This document shows, piece after piece, positions 31,913 to 43,208 of a stretch of 64,000 nucleotides of DNA; position 1 is the stretch's first letter; each line of letters begins with the position of its first letter. The translations under genes and the position numbers were made by a program. A model generated the notes under the pieces. The model was not told the DNA's origin. It saw only the letters and a list, made by a program, of their open reading frames with translations, and made no database searches. The DNA comes from Hofstenia miamia (Eukaryota; Xenacoelomorpha; Acoela), in assembly GCA_004352715.1 (NCBI GenBank), contig SCFE01000019.1:2126257-2190256 (forward strand), written 5' to 3'.

Positions 31913-34456
31913 TTATTAATAATGAATACACATTCACTATCTCAGTCTAAAAATGAAGGAATCTATTTGGAAATATAGATAGCATCCTGTTTGTCTTGGC
32001 TTTTGATACTCCTGGAAGCCAATTGCAGAGTCTATCTGCAGAGTAGGGTGTGCGTTCCAGTATGTATATTGATAGAGGGTGGAGCTTGGAATGAGTGATC
32101 TTGTATAATTTTCAGTCTGCTTCTTGTATCTCGTCAGCAATAAGTGTAAACTCTTTGATGAAACCATGCCTGACTGCTTTTTGCTGAAAGTCATCAATTT
32201 TCTTCAATGAAGTTTTATTGGCACCTCTCAAGACGCTTACTCCATACATAATCTTAGATTTAACAAAGGCATTATATAAAATTCGTAATTCTAAAGTTGA
32301 ATAGTTAAGTCTCTGTAAGCGCATTAATATATATGAATCTCTGTTAGCACGTTTCACAGTTCTATTGATATGCCTTTCAAATGTTAGCCTATCAACGAAG
32401 ATAATACCCAGAATTGACACCTCTTCAACTCTTTCAATATCTGTAATGAAGGGAATATCACCGCAAGCTGAGTGGAGACACACAACCATTTCTTTTGATT
32501 TTGTAGCATTCAATTTAAGATTGCACAATGCGAATTGAGCTTTCAAATTTGCAATAATCGAAGCAGGATTATCAGGGCAATCCGTTTTACCAGGAATCAC
32601 GGGGCGGGGTTGTTGTCATCTGCAAATGTTGTAATTGCAAAGTCCTTATCTGTAACTGACACTGAATTTTCGCCACACAATAGTATTTCGGACCTCCAAC
32701 GCTTCCCTGAGAAACCCCCTGGTTTGTTTCAAGGTAGCCTGATGTCTCTCCCTTAAAGCTCGTACAGTGCCAATGATGAGAAAGGAAATTGGTAACCCAG
32801 TAAACAACAAACAGGTTGATGCCTTCAATTTGTGATAATCCCATAATGATACTAGAATGTGAAAATGTGTAGAAGGCCCTCGTCATATCTAAGGCCGCTA
32901 AATGTACATACGGATACTGAGCAAGATAAAAATAAACGTCATTCAGAATTTTGATATGTGCGCAAGTTGTTGATCCCATTCGGCGAAATCCGAACTGGCA
33001 TTGGTTTATGGAACATTCATATGCATCACTCACAAACACGTCAATAACCAATTTTTCGAAGCATCGAGCCAAGATATTAGTGATTGCAACAGGACAATAG
33101 TTGTTTGGAGAAGCACGATCGGTGACCTTGACAATGGGTGTGATAATGGATAGCTTCCAACTTTCTGGAAATTTGCAGGTTAGTAATGAGAGATTAAATA
33201 TATATTGGATTAGTTCTGCGCGAATGTGAGAGTTCTCCTTAAATATCCAATATGGCAAACCATCAGGGCCGCAGGTAGTCCATTTGATTTTACTTAAGTA
33301 CTTATACACCTGAAAAACTGAGAGCACCAGAGGCTGTGTTTTCAATGCATCAAGAAATACTGGGGGTGGAATTTATCTGTAGTTGATATCCGATTGTAGT
33401 GAGAATTCAGGACGTTGCAATCAATGTCACAAGCAGTATATGGTTCCTTAATCTTTGATTTCCCCATCAGGTATTGCGCCTCACTCCACAAGAATTTTGA
33501 ATCTTTCCGTGATTCTTTGGAGACATTATTGGCAATTAAATTGCTCTGAATCGCTTGCCTCTATGAAGTAACCGTGATTTCTTATAATGCAATAATTTGA
33601 TCACGGGTGTCATGAAGGGAAGGTCCTTGTTAGACATGGTTACTGATCGCAAGGGACATGAACTTCTGTACACCTGCTGCAAGATTTGCGTCAGGCCCTT
33701 CACACATAAGTCCACGTTATCCTGCACTAAGATGTGCTCGAAGTTTATTTCTGAAAGTCTCTGAGAAAATAACTGTTTGAATTTATGTCTCTGACCCCGG
33801 AAGGAAACCTTCCGAGTTTTTCTCTCAGTTCCTAATCGTGTACATTTGATGCCAAGGTGGTCTGAGATAGCAGTTGACTGGAAAGTACTTACTGCTTCGA
33901 AGTAATCATGGTTATTCACACAGACTACATCAAGACATTTATTTCCTCGTGTGGTTCCTGAATTTAGCTGGATTAGAGCAAAGGGAATGAGAATCTTATC
34001 AAGCTTCAAGCGATTAACGTCATTGCAAAACCACTATGGTTCTATTGGGTTCTTCCGTGACCAAAGATTCGATGTAGTCATTGATGTGTTCTGATAGCCT
34101 GTCTTCATATTCAGCATCAGGCGGATAATACAAAACTGTGATAACCAGTTTGATAAATATAAGTTCCATCCAAAGAATTTTCAATGACTCCCAGTTCGTA
34201 GGTTTTAAAACTCTTCGAGGAATGTCTTCACGGATATATATAGCAACATCTCCGCCTCTAGATTTCTTGGAATTAAGGGAACTCTATCATGTCTAACAAT
34301 GTTGTAACCAGGAATTCTGATACATGAGTCATCAATGCTGGGTTTTAGCCAGGTCTCTGTCACGCAGCATATGTCAATCTTATCATTAAAAAGATCAGCT
34401 GTTAGATGATGTATGGTGTTTGGCTTTTTCAATGATCTGATATTTAGTGTCAGCAA
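31913..34456 (-). pseudogene. CR1-like LINE, endonuclease plus reverse transcriptase, broken
   Basis: Reads leftwards. Endonuclease: MLTLNIRSLKKPN and DICCVTETWLKPS (34456-34330), DVVCVNNHDY and AISDHLGIKC (33950-33850). RT: CGPDGLPYWIF (33280), FPESWKLSIITPIVKV, NYCPVAITNILARCFEKL, QFGFRRMGSTTCA, ALDMTRAFYTF, NQGVSQGSVGGPKYY (32690), and TTFADDNNPAP in a shifted frame (about 32620), so the FADD box is intact. Thumb and C-terminal part (32600-32112) with LKLNATKSKEMVV, SILGIIFVDRLTFERH and MYGVSVLRGA. Endonuclease nicking and target-primed reverse transcription are the known roles. Stops and frameshifts at about 34200, 34010, 33535-33345 and 32600 disable it. It shares the QG[ST]VGGP variant with the LINE at 13.6-15.6 kb. 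Confidence 0.85.
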
Positions 34457-34539
34457 TGTTAGTCCATGTAGTCAATTGCATTTGACCTCGTCACCATTAA
34501 CAAATAATTTCAAATTCTTGATCCTGATTTGCTCCTTGG

Positions 34540-34995
34540 TTGCTTTAGTAGAGTTAAATCCTGACCAAATTTTAGATGAATGTAATTTTGAGAATTTACA
34601 GAATCGTTATAAAGACAATTTTAAATATATTTATCTAAATTCCACAAGTCTGAATTCAAATAGAAATCATTTTCTTAAAATTGCAACTCAATTTAGCTCA
34701 AATTTATTTTTCTATTACAGAAACTTGGTTAAGCAATGATATAAACCCAAATTAATTCAATCTAGATACCGAAAATTTCAATGTTTTTGTTAAAAATTGG
34801 GATAGTAGCTGTGGTGGTCTTAAGCTAAGTGTACCAAAAGTTTGAAATCCAATGCGTAAAAAAGAATTTGAGTCGGATAATTCTGTTTTTCAATCATTAT
34901 GAATCGAAATTAAATCACCTACAAATTCTTCGGAAAGTCAATTGATGAATGTTACTTATCCCTATACTGCCCAGAGTTATATAGAACTCTTCATT
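34540..34995 (+). pseudogene. LINE endonuclease, N-terminal half (interrupted)
   Basis: Reads LNSTSLNSNRNHFLKIA, then in a shifted frame the TETWLSNDINP signature of LINE AP-endonucleases, NWDSSCGGLKLSVPK, and SQLMNVTYPYTAQSYIELF, with several stops. The frame breaks off near 34998 at the point where the next block (I.GDF) is expected. That block is found at about 41550, suggesting a 6.5-kb insertion. Confidence 0.6.
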
Positions 34996-35162
34996 AATAT
35001 TAATGACCACTGATGCTTTGTGTTAATAACAACAAGCCATTTATTACTAAAATTTATCACTAACTAATTAATTATTTAAAGTAAATCATATTCGAACATA
35101 TGACCTTACAAAATGTGTAAAATTATCATTATTGGAAGATCTATGCTGATTTTTTAGTTTGT

Positions 35163-35215
35163 GCCTATAACCGTTCTACGTCGTTTGGGGTGTTTCTGTC
35201 ACCCCACAGTCCTTA
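35163..35215. repeat. Hairpin-bearing inverted terminus, left end
   Basis: TATAACCGTTCTACGTCGTT followed by TGGGGTGTTTCTGTCACCCCA, a short hairpin. The opposite end at 40925-40975 has the complementary layout. The pair may be the ends of a TTAA-type (piggyBac-like) element holding the hAT copies; the assignment is tentative. Confidence 0.35.
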
Positions 35216-35544
35216 ATTACGTTGCTGAAAGACGGGAAATTCGAGTAAACCAACAAAAACTTATGACTTTTTATATCAACCTAAATACCTAATAATGCTA
35301 AATAGCAGCAATGGTTAGCAGCTTTATTTACAATATTAACTGCATTTCTATGATTATCGCCATATGGAGTAACTTTATATCCCCAAGTTATTTGATCTAA
35401 GAAATATTAAGAATACTGTATTATGTCAAATCATTTTATATTTTATATTGCATACATGCTACTCTCTTTTCAAATCTCTAATGTTGCTTGTAAATAGTTG
35501 AGGAAGTTGCTGATCTTTCAACGATGATTCAAGATTCAAGTACT

Positions 35545-36240
35545 GAAGATATTTTGATGATGGTAGTTCACCTGGATTAGGAAATTTTGAACTCTAATAT
35601 TGAGCATGAAATATGTTTAATTTTTAACATGTGACCCGACCTGGCCTGTCTAACAATGATCCGCATCCCAAACCAATCAAACAAGGATTACTAGTATAAT
35701 ACGCTAAAAAATGTTTATCATAAAAGCATCAATGAAAACAAGACGCAATTAATAAAAATACAAGTATAATTAGAATCTATTAGTCTTTATGAATTTTAGA
35801 GATTGAAGGGTTTGACTTCCTAAATTGATCCTTAATTCTGCGACCCGAATTGTCTAAAAGTACCGAGCAACCCACCCGTCGAATTTTTGACTTGACTGTC
35901 GGATGAGTTGACTCGTAACCACCCTGAATGATATACAGAAATATTAATTACAGTAATAAGTCAAATCCGGAACATCTTGGCACTGCTGGACGACAATTAT
36001 ATCGACGATCTAACTCAATTATCAACATACACCCTGGTTTGAAAAGATGCATCATGGAAAGTATTTGGTTTTATGATGTGTATAATCTGGTTTTGCACTT
36101 ACCCAATTACCATAAATGTAAGAAGTTACACTGATTGTTGCATAAAATGCAGAAATTACTATTTCCCAATACATCCACATTAAAACAAGCTAGCTTATAT
36201 CCAGTGGCGGCTCGTGCATGCAATAGTTGGGCAAGCAAAT
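35545..36240. repeat. 696-bp segment repeated at 37201-37896 (first copy)
   Basis: Same length and, as far as can be read, the same sequence as 37201-37896. The second copy begins directly after a single N and ends directly before another, so it looks like an unmerged contig overlap. The matching 68-codon ORFs at 35928 and 37584 are part of it. Confidence 0.85.
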
Positions 36241-37199
36241 ATATTTATGTAACCAAATTAGTTTAAAATTTTAATCATGAAAAAAATCATTTCAGAAAGT
36301 TATCTGTAATATTATAATAGAAATATGATTAGTACTGCAGCTCTTTGCTAAATCATTTTCAACAAAAATTGCTAATGATTTCTAATACTTTTTCTCCTCT
36401 AATGTTTAAAATTTCTTTAGGCAGAAAATGATCGTTCTGAAAAATCCAATAGATGTATTCATTCAAATATTTTCAAATTTTCGGTATGGCAGGCAATAAA
36501 TCGTGCATTTCAAAATATTGAATAAGAACTTTCTCGATTTGCAATTGAAGGCATGTTGATGATAGAAAACTTGATATAAATTACAAAGTTTTGTCAGATT
36601 GAAAAACTTAGAGCAGAAATTTTATCAAAAAATGGCAGCTGAGGGAGATCACATTTACGTTAACTGTTCAAAATTTAATAAATTTTCACAGGAATGTGAA
36701 TCTAGTTTCCATTTGAATGCAGATAACGTCAATATATTTCAAAATATATTACTTTTAAAGTATCCACATTATATTTGATTTTTTAAATTAATTGGTTCGC
36801 ATATTCGTAGAAAAAATCGTCTTTCATTCACAATTCCTATAAATTTTCTAATTTCCGTCTAGAAAAACAAATGGCTACTGTTTTATATTAAAGAATATTG
36901 CTCAAGGAATCTTTGAGGCAAAAATTGCGAAAAAACTGTACAGTGTGTCCCATAAGTTACAACGACTTCTATAAAAAGAAAACAAGGTTAAGAAAATATA
37001 TATTTCAAAACTTTATTGTAACGATTACGCAATTTCTAACAGTTATTCTAAGGAACATGTAAAAAGTTAATCATAAGGATCAACTTGAAGGCCTCCTAGT
37101 TCAATACACAATGGCATTCGTCTGAACGATCTGTCATTGATTTTTCCGAGAGTTTCAACTGGAAATCGCATAAATTCGTCTTGAATAACGCCTTTCAGG
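36202..37199 (+). mobile_element. hAT element, left part (cut by contig join)
   Basis: Begins CAGTGGCGGCTCGTGCATGC after the 8-bp CTTATATC at 36194-36201, the same 8 bp that follow the element's right end at 40147. It holds the left end of a nested mariner-like element from 36941 (CAGTGTGTCCCATAAGTTAC). It stops at the N at 37200. No transposase was recognised. Confidence 0.8.
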
Positions 37200-37200
37200 N

Positions 37201-37896
37201 GAAGATATTTTGATGATGGTAGTTCACCTGGATTAGGAAATTTTGAACTCTAATATTGAGCATGAAATATGTTTAATTTTTAACATGTGACCCGACCTGG
37301 CCTGTCTAACAATGATCCGCATCCCAAACCAATCAAACAAGGATTACTAGTATAATACGCTAAAAAATGTTTATCATAAAAGCATCAATGAAAACAAGAC
37401 GCAATTAATAAAAATACAAGTATAATTAGAATCTATTAGTCTTTATGAATTTTAGAGATTGAAGGGTTTGACTTCCTAAATTGATCCTTAATTCTGCGAC
37501 CCGAATTGTCTAAAAGTACCGAGCAACCCACCCGTCGAATTTTTGACTTGACTGTCGGATGAGTTGACTCGTAACCACCCTGAATGATATACAGAAATAT
37601 TAATTACAGTAATAAGTCAAATCCGGAACATCTTGGCACTGCTGGACGACAATTATATCGACGATCTAACTCAATTATCAACATACACCCTGGTTTGAAA
37701 AGATGCATCATGGAAAGTATTTGGTTTTATGATGTGTATAATCTGGTTTTGCACTTACCCAATTACCATAAATGTAAGAAGTTACACTGATTGTTGCATA
37801 AAATGCAGAAATTACTATTTCCCAATACATCCACATTAAAACAAGCTAGCTTATATCCAGTGGCGGCTCGTGCATGCAATAGTTGGGCAAGCAAAT
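37201..37896. repeat. 696-bp segment, second copy (probable assembly duplicate)
   Basis: Repeats 35545-36240 including the CTTATATC flank and the first 39 bp of the hAT element, and is flanked by single Ns at 37200 and 37897. Confidence 0.85.
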
Positions 37897-37897
37897 N

Positions 37898-38086
37898 CGA
37901 AAATGGGACTTTATCAACAACGCACTGAATAGGAATAAAGGTCGTGTTCAACAATTGCATCTTATTGAAAATACTAATGGAGCAATTTTAAATTCAGCAG
38001 TTGATCTATGGAATAACTTACCAATTGAAATAAAGCGAATTAAATTTAAACAAATTAATAACTACCTCCTTAAACAATATCTCTAA
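37898..38086 (+). pseudogene. LINE reverse-transcriptase C-terminal tail
   Basis: Reads NALNRNKGRVQQLHLIEN, then SAVDLWNNLPIEIKRI and a final Lys-rich FKQINNYLLKQYL before TAA. The WN.LP.....FK..L pattern is the usual C-terminus of CR1/jockey-type LINE polyproteins. The 5' side is cut by the N at 37897. After the stop comes 3' sequence ending in ATTCTATTCTATTCTAT-like repeats (about 38300-38322), compatible with a LINE 3' tail. Confidence 0.6.
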
Positions 38087-39173
38087 AATAGGTTCTACAT
38101 CATGGAAAAGATTCCAGTTCTTTAAAAGATAGCATTAATTAGCAATAAACTGGGTAAACTGATAATTCCGAATCCATGTTTTTTGTTATTATGTTTTTAT
38201 AGTTTTTGTGTATTTTATGTTGTTATTGACGCATTAAGTGTATTATTAGCAGCTTTTGTTGAAGTGTATAATTATGCCAATGTACTACACTTAATAAGAA
38301 ATTCTATTCTATTCTATATATTCATACAATTACTATAAAATGTTAATCGCTAAAATTATATCATTCTAAAAGTGAAGGTGAAATTTAAAAAGGCTAAAAA
38401 TGACAAAGTTTACGTACTTGTTCTGTCCTCTGCAGTGGCGGCTCGTGCATGCAATAGTTGGGCAAGCAAATATTTTTATGTAAACAAATTAGTTTAAAAT
38501 TTTAATCATGAAAAAAATTATTTCAGAAAGTTATCTGTAATATTATAATAGAAATATGATTAGTACTGCAGCTCTTTGCTAAATCATTTTCAACAAAAAT
38601 TGCTAATGATTTCTAATACTTTTTCTCCTCTAATGTTTAAAATTTCTTTAGGCAGAAAATGATCGTTCTGAAAAATCCAATAGATGTATTCATTCAAATA
38701 TTTTCAAATTTTCGGTATGGCAGGCAATAAATCGTGCATTTCAAAATATTGAATAAGAACTTTCTCGATTTGCAATTGAAGGCATGTTGATGATAGAAAA
38801 CTTTATATAAATTACAAAGTTTTGTCATATTGAAAAACTTAGAGCAGAAATTTTATCAAAAAATGGCAGCTGAGGGAGATCACATTTACGTTAACTGTTC
38901 AAAATTTAATAAATTTTCACAGGAATGTGAATCTAGTTTCCATTTGAATGCAGATAACGTCAATATATTTGAAAATATATTACTTTTAAAGTATCCACAT
39001 TATATTTGATTTTTTGAATTAATTGGTTCGCATATTCGTAGAAAAAAAATCGTCTTTCATTCACAATTCCTATAAATTTTCTAATTTCTGTATAGAAAAA
39101 CAAATAGCTACTGTTTTATATTAAAGAATATTGCTCAAGGAATCTGTGAGGCAAAAATTGCGAAAAAACTGTA

Positions 39174-39752
39174 CAGTCTGTCCCATAAGTTACAACGACT
39201 TCTATAAAAAGAAAACAAGGTTAAGAAAATATATATTTCAAAACTTTATTGTAACGATTACGTAATTTCCAACAATTATTCTAAGGAACATGTAAAAAAT
39301 TAATCATAAGGATCAACTTGAAGGCCTCCTAGTTCAATACACAATGGCATTCGTCTGAACGATCTGTCATTGATTTTTCCGAGAGTTTCAACTGGAAATC
39401 GCATAAATTCGTCTTGAATAACGCCTTTCAGGGGTTCTTTGTTTTGTGCTTTTCTTGCTACGATTCAAGGCTTTAGCAGACCCCATAACACGTTATCACA
39501 GTACGAGAGGTCAGGACTACGTGCTGGCCAAGGAATCGGTCCAAATTTGCCAACCCATCGATCCTGAAAGGTATTTGTTAAGAAATTACGAGTTGCTTTG
39601 GCGGTATGTGCTGGAGCACACAGTCTTGTTGGAAATGTGATGTTAATAATATCTGTCTTGCTTGAAGAGCAGGAATAAATTCATTATTATTATTCGACAT
39701 AGACCTAGAATTATGATTAGTAAAAAGTCGTCGTAAATTATGGGACATACTG
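39174..39752 (-). mobile_element. Tc1/mariner-like element nested in the hAT copy
   Basis: Terminal inverted repeats CAGTCTGTCCCATAAGTTAC and, at the other end, the complement of CAGTATGTCCCATAATTTAC. Both are flanked by TA, the target of Tc1/mariner elements. At 579 bp it is an internally deleted copy. A related hAT copy at 60.6 kb has the uninterrupted site, confirming the insertion. Confidence 0.85.
39420..39665 (-). pseudogene. DDE transposase C-terminal fragment of the mariner-like element
   Basis: The minus strand reads APAHTAKATRNFLTN, then DRWVGKFGPIPWPARSPDLS and NVLWGLLK. The PARSPDLS.CDN.LWG block contains the last catalytic Asp of IS630/Tc1-type DDE domains, and the worn block just before APAHT corresponds to the preceding QD(G)AP catalytic Asp with a frameshift. 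The first Asp and the DNA-binding part are missing. It continues leftwards towards MPLCIEL-like sequence. Confidence 0.7.
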
Positions 39753-40154
39753 TATATCAGATATAGGAGCCTCAGTCAACTATGTTTCAGTTTCCAGTAC
39801 TGCTTGAATAGAGAAATGCCTCTGATTGGTTTAAATTATAAATATATCATATTTACGACGGAAATGTTTCAATTGAAGCAATGAGCGGACTGCTTGCTTT
39901 GCCAGTTAAATCTTCGCGCGAGGATTTGAAGAAAACGGATATAATTGTATTGTTTGAGCGAGCGAATTATTTTCTACGTTCAATTCATATTATTACTTGA
40001 TTGTTAAATGTTGTTTTAAATCAAACATAAATAAGATTTGTACATTTGCATTGATATAAATTGAGGCAATTAAGAATAAAATTCATTTATTAAAAAATCA
40101 TTGGGCAAGCACTGCTTGTCTTGCTTACACACACGAGCCGCCTATGCTTATATC

Positions 40155-41515
40155 TAAATCAAGTTTATAATATTGCTATGGATATTTGGTTTACTGCATG
40201 CCATCTTGTAAATTGTGTTTTGACAAATTGTTGGCACTTTGCAAAAAAATCGACGCACTATATAAAAAAGAACTTGCAAAATTCATCAGTTAATATTATA
40301 TCTTACAACATCTCAGTTTGGCCATATTTGAGCAAAGATAAATGTTCTCTATTCTTGACATCTTTAATGTATCTGAATGAGTACAATTTACAACAAACTT
40401 CATAGAAGAAAATAGTAAAATGAATAAACGATATGTCAGTATTGCACTGGTCGCAAGTGGCGGAGATAGTCACATGAGTTTGTCTTTAAAATGATAAATT
40501 TTGCTTTAAAATTTTTTACATCGCTCTTGCTATTATTTAACAAGCATTTTAAAATATGATTATAAAAAGGTGCTTGACTTAATAAAGGCTCGTTTTGGGC
40601 TCGTTGTGTATCCAATGCAGTGTTGAATCTCGGCTCGGCTTGATAGGTTAGAAGCTCGACTCATTGACAAGTCTGGTTGTAATAATTGTATTAATCTCTG
40701 TATCAAATACATGGATGAGTGACTCTATGATATTTAAGAAGACACGGTCTCCACTGGAAAAAAAACGGAAGAGATGCTTTTTTCTCATGCAAATATTTTC
40801 GAAATATTAAAGAAAAGTATAACAAGCTTTCAAATTTTGTTGTAAACTGCATGCTATAAAAGTGAAAGAATTTATGCAGTTTGAACACAATTCTTTAAAT
40901 TTATTTTATATTAAATTATGGAATTTATAATTTGGGGTAACAAATTTACCCCAAACGACAGTTCTTAAGGTTATAATCCAATAAAGAACATCTCAAAATA
41001 TTTGAATCGCTTTAATTGCACACCACTAAGCGGAGGAAAACTAAATTGATTTGCTTCAAAATAAGTGTTGTGCGATAATTCAATTGGCAAGTTCATTACA
41101 TGTTTTACAACAAAGTGAAATAGCGCGATTTAAACAAGAAGGCTTAGTCAGCAATAAATCGTCATAGAGGGTTTTATAGATTCATAGGTTTTGGTGTAAA
41201 ACGTGTTTGAAATAGACACTTTCAATTTTTCTATTGAAAAATCGATGTTGGGAATAAAATTTTTAAAAATCCTGGCAAGTTCTTTAAGATATCAACAACA
41301 TAATATGTAATAGTGAAATGTCAGACAAAACCTTCCTGACAGGGATTGATCATAGATGCTTTTCTAGATGATAAAGAAACGTCAGAATTTATTATTTCAT
41401 TGTCTCATTAATGTATTAACATAGCAAATTTCATGCACGCGAAATTGAAGATAATATTTCTCAGATGATTAAATAAACCTAATTTCTCCTATGATTTCTT
41501 GTAAAGTATATGAAG
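40155..41515. other. No gene seen; right hairpin terminus at 40925-40975
   Basis: Mostly AT-rich. At 40930-40970 TTGGGGTAACAAATTTACCCC forms a hairpin followed by AAACGACAGTTCTTAAGGTT, the inverted counterpart of 35163-35215. A GC-richer stretch with repeated GGCTCG/GCTCG words lies at 40585-40680. Confidence 0.35.
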
Positions 41516-42480
41516 TTTAAATACAATGAAATGTCAGATATTCCTAGTAATAACTATTCCCTAAACATATTAGGTGACTTTAGCGACAACTATTTAAATT
41601 TTTAAGAAAAAAATTCATTCAGCAAATAATGGGCTATTTATAATTTAAAAATAATCAATACTCAGACTTCCACTAGAAAAACAACATTAATTGATTATTT
41701 TTTATCTAACTATGTATAAATCATATATCCTTGAATCATTCAGTGTATTTATATTAGTACAATTCCAGTTAAGCTTCTTAATTTAAAACGATTGATTCTA
41801 GGGAGTTCAAAAACTGTTCAGACGAGATCATGCAAAATTTACATTAAAATGTTCCATTCGACTATATGTTTACTCTGAATTCTGATTCCCCGTGCTAAAT
41901 TATATTGCGGCACAGATCAATGAAGCATTAAGCAAAGTAGCACCGCTAAAAACCAGCCGAGCAATCAACAAATCATGACGACTTAACTTAACCGCGACTG
42001 ATAATCAAGTAACCAAGAAACATAAAGCAGAAGCACTTTGAACTAACTAAAGGGATGCTACACTGGCGACTGTCCAAACTTTTGTCAGAATTTTTTAGTG
42101 CTACACTGCGGATTTATTATTGTTTTTATTAATATAAGTTCAGGTTGATTTTCAGATTCTAAAGGTAAGTGTAGCACCCCCTTAAACCAAATACGCCCGA
42201 AATAAATTTGACTAACTACGAAAGGCCAAAGACGTTAATTATAAGGAGCTACGCGCAAAACATTCAGCTTTAAAACAACGTCAAATTTTTGAAAACTTAA
42301 ATTCTTCTAAGCAAAAGTGGAAAATTTTAAACTGTTTCATTGCAAAAATCGAATGGTCTCAATAGTGACACGTCAGAAATTTAATTGATAATAAGAAATT
42401 TACCGACAGAAAAAGGATACTAAATAATTTAAATCAGACATTTAAAGAATTAGGTAACTTCAATTTTTCACGATACACTA
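41515..42480 (+). pseudogene. LINE endonuclease C-terminal half and linker (continuation of 34540-34995), with MITE insertion
   Basis: Reads NNYSLNILGDFSDNYL (the GDF signature of LINE endonucleases), TTLIDYFLSNYV, INEALSKVAPLKTSRAINK, and after a 132-bp MITE, YKELRAKHSALKQRQIFENL, KWKILNCFIAKI and LNNLNQTFKELGNF. This is the region between endonuclease and RT of a CR1/jockey-type LINE. Many stops. It resumes just where the fragment at 34540-34995 breaks off. Confidence 0.6.
42051..42182. mobile_element. PIF/Harbinger-like MITE
   Basis: 132 bp with inverted ends AGGGATGCTACACT and AGTGTAGCACCCCCT, flanked by TAA on both sides (42048-42050 and 42183-42185). A 3-bp TWA duplication is typical of PIF/Harbinger elements. 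It interrupts the LINE linker frame, which resumes after it. Confidence 0.65.
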
Positions 42481-42800
42481 TTCATCAAAAGTTATATTAT
42501 TATATCTTACTATACAAATGGTTTCTACATATTAATTGAAAAAAATAGACTGTTATAAAAATCTTAGCCTTATTATTTTGCTGCATGTTTCTAATATTTG
42601 ATGCAATAGATAAACATAATTACAATTGGTCGACCAAGTTGATAAAGATACATCTATATTGCAATTTTAATTGAGACAAAATATATATATGCGCTAACAA
42701 AAACAAAGAAGTATTTTTCGAATGGATAACTTCGTCGATATGTAATTCCTTTTAGGTACAGAAGTCTTAAGAATTTTTTTAGCTCATCTCTTGTTAGATT

Positions 42801-43208
42801 CTAATCATCTATCATTTCATTAGCAAAAGCTTTTGTACAATCAACAATAGGATTCCATGCGTCTAATGGAGTTATGATGTCAGCACAAGCTCGTGTTACA
42901 CATTCATGCTGGCTTACTATATTGTATCGTTGCATTCTACTACGTCTAGCTCCTTGTGTATTTTCAATTATTGTCCATTCAGTTCCATCTCGCGCTCGAA
43001 GTAAATAATTTTCATTGTCAATCTCTTCGTGACTGCTATGTGACAAAAGGTCTAAATCCTCATCACTGCTGCTTGTTGAATATGAAATATCATGCAATAG
43101 CTGTTCATCATTATTCTTCTCTTCCTCTTCTAAATCGTGTTCAGTATCATTTCCAGATTCATCACTTGGAAGATTTATCATTGTTTGCAGGAAACGTTGA
43201 GCTGACAA
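42801..43208 (-). pseudogene. piggyBac-like transposase, N-terminal fragment
   Basis: A 135-codon frame. An acidic, serine-rich N-terminus (ISYSTSSSDEDLDLLS) is followed by RARDGTEWTIIENTQG and DIITPLDAWNPIVDCTKAF. This layout (acidic tail, DGT.W motif, then an aromatic-rich helix entering the DDE_Tnp_1_7 domain) matches piggyBac transposases. The DDD catalytic domain is absent, so it is a 5' remnant. The start is the ATG at 43208. The hairpin-bearing ends at 35.2 and 40.9 kb could belong to a related element. Confidence 0.6.

Larger units (their letters stand above)
38433..40146 (+). mobile_element. hAT element, non-autonomous, with nested mariner
   Basis: The left end is CAGTGGCGGCTCGTGCATGC and the right end CACGAGCCGCCTATG, so the first 15 bp are an imperfect terminal inverted repeat. 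The right flank CTTATATC (40147-40154) matches the left flank of the copy at 36202, not that of this copy (GTCCTCTG). The sequence parallels 36202-37199 almost base for base. The 1714 bp include a 579-bp nested element at 39174-39752. No hAT transposase frame was found. An 8-bp duplication and CAG(T/A)G ends are typical of hAT. Confidence 0.8.

Noticed and set aside
35928-37790. Two identical 68-codon frames that look like a conserved gene pair
   Set aside because: Their identity comes from the assembly duplication at the single N; no domain is visible.
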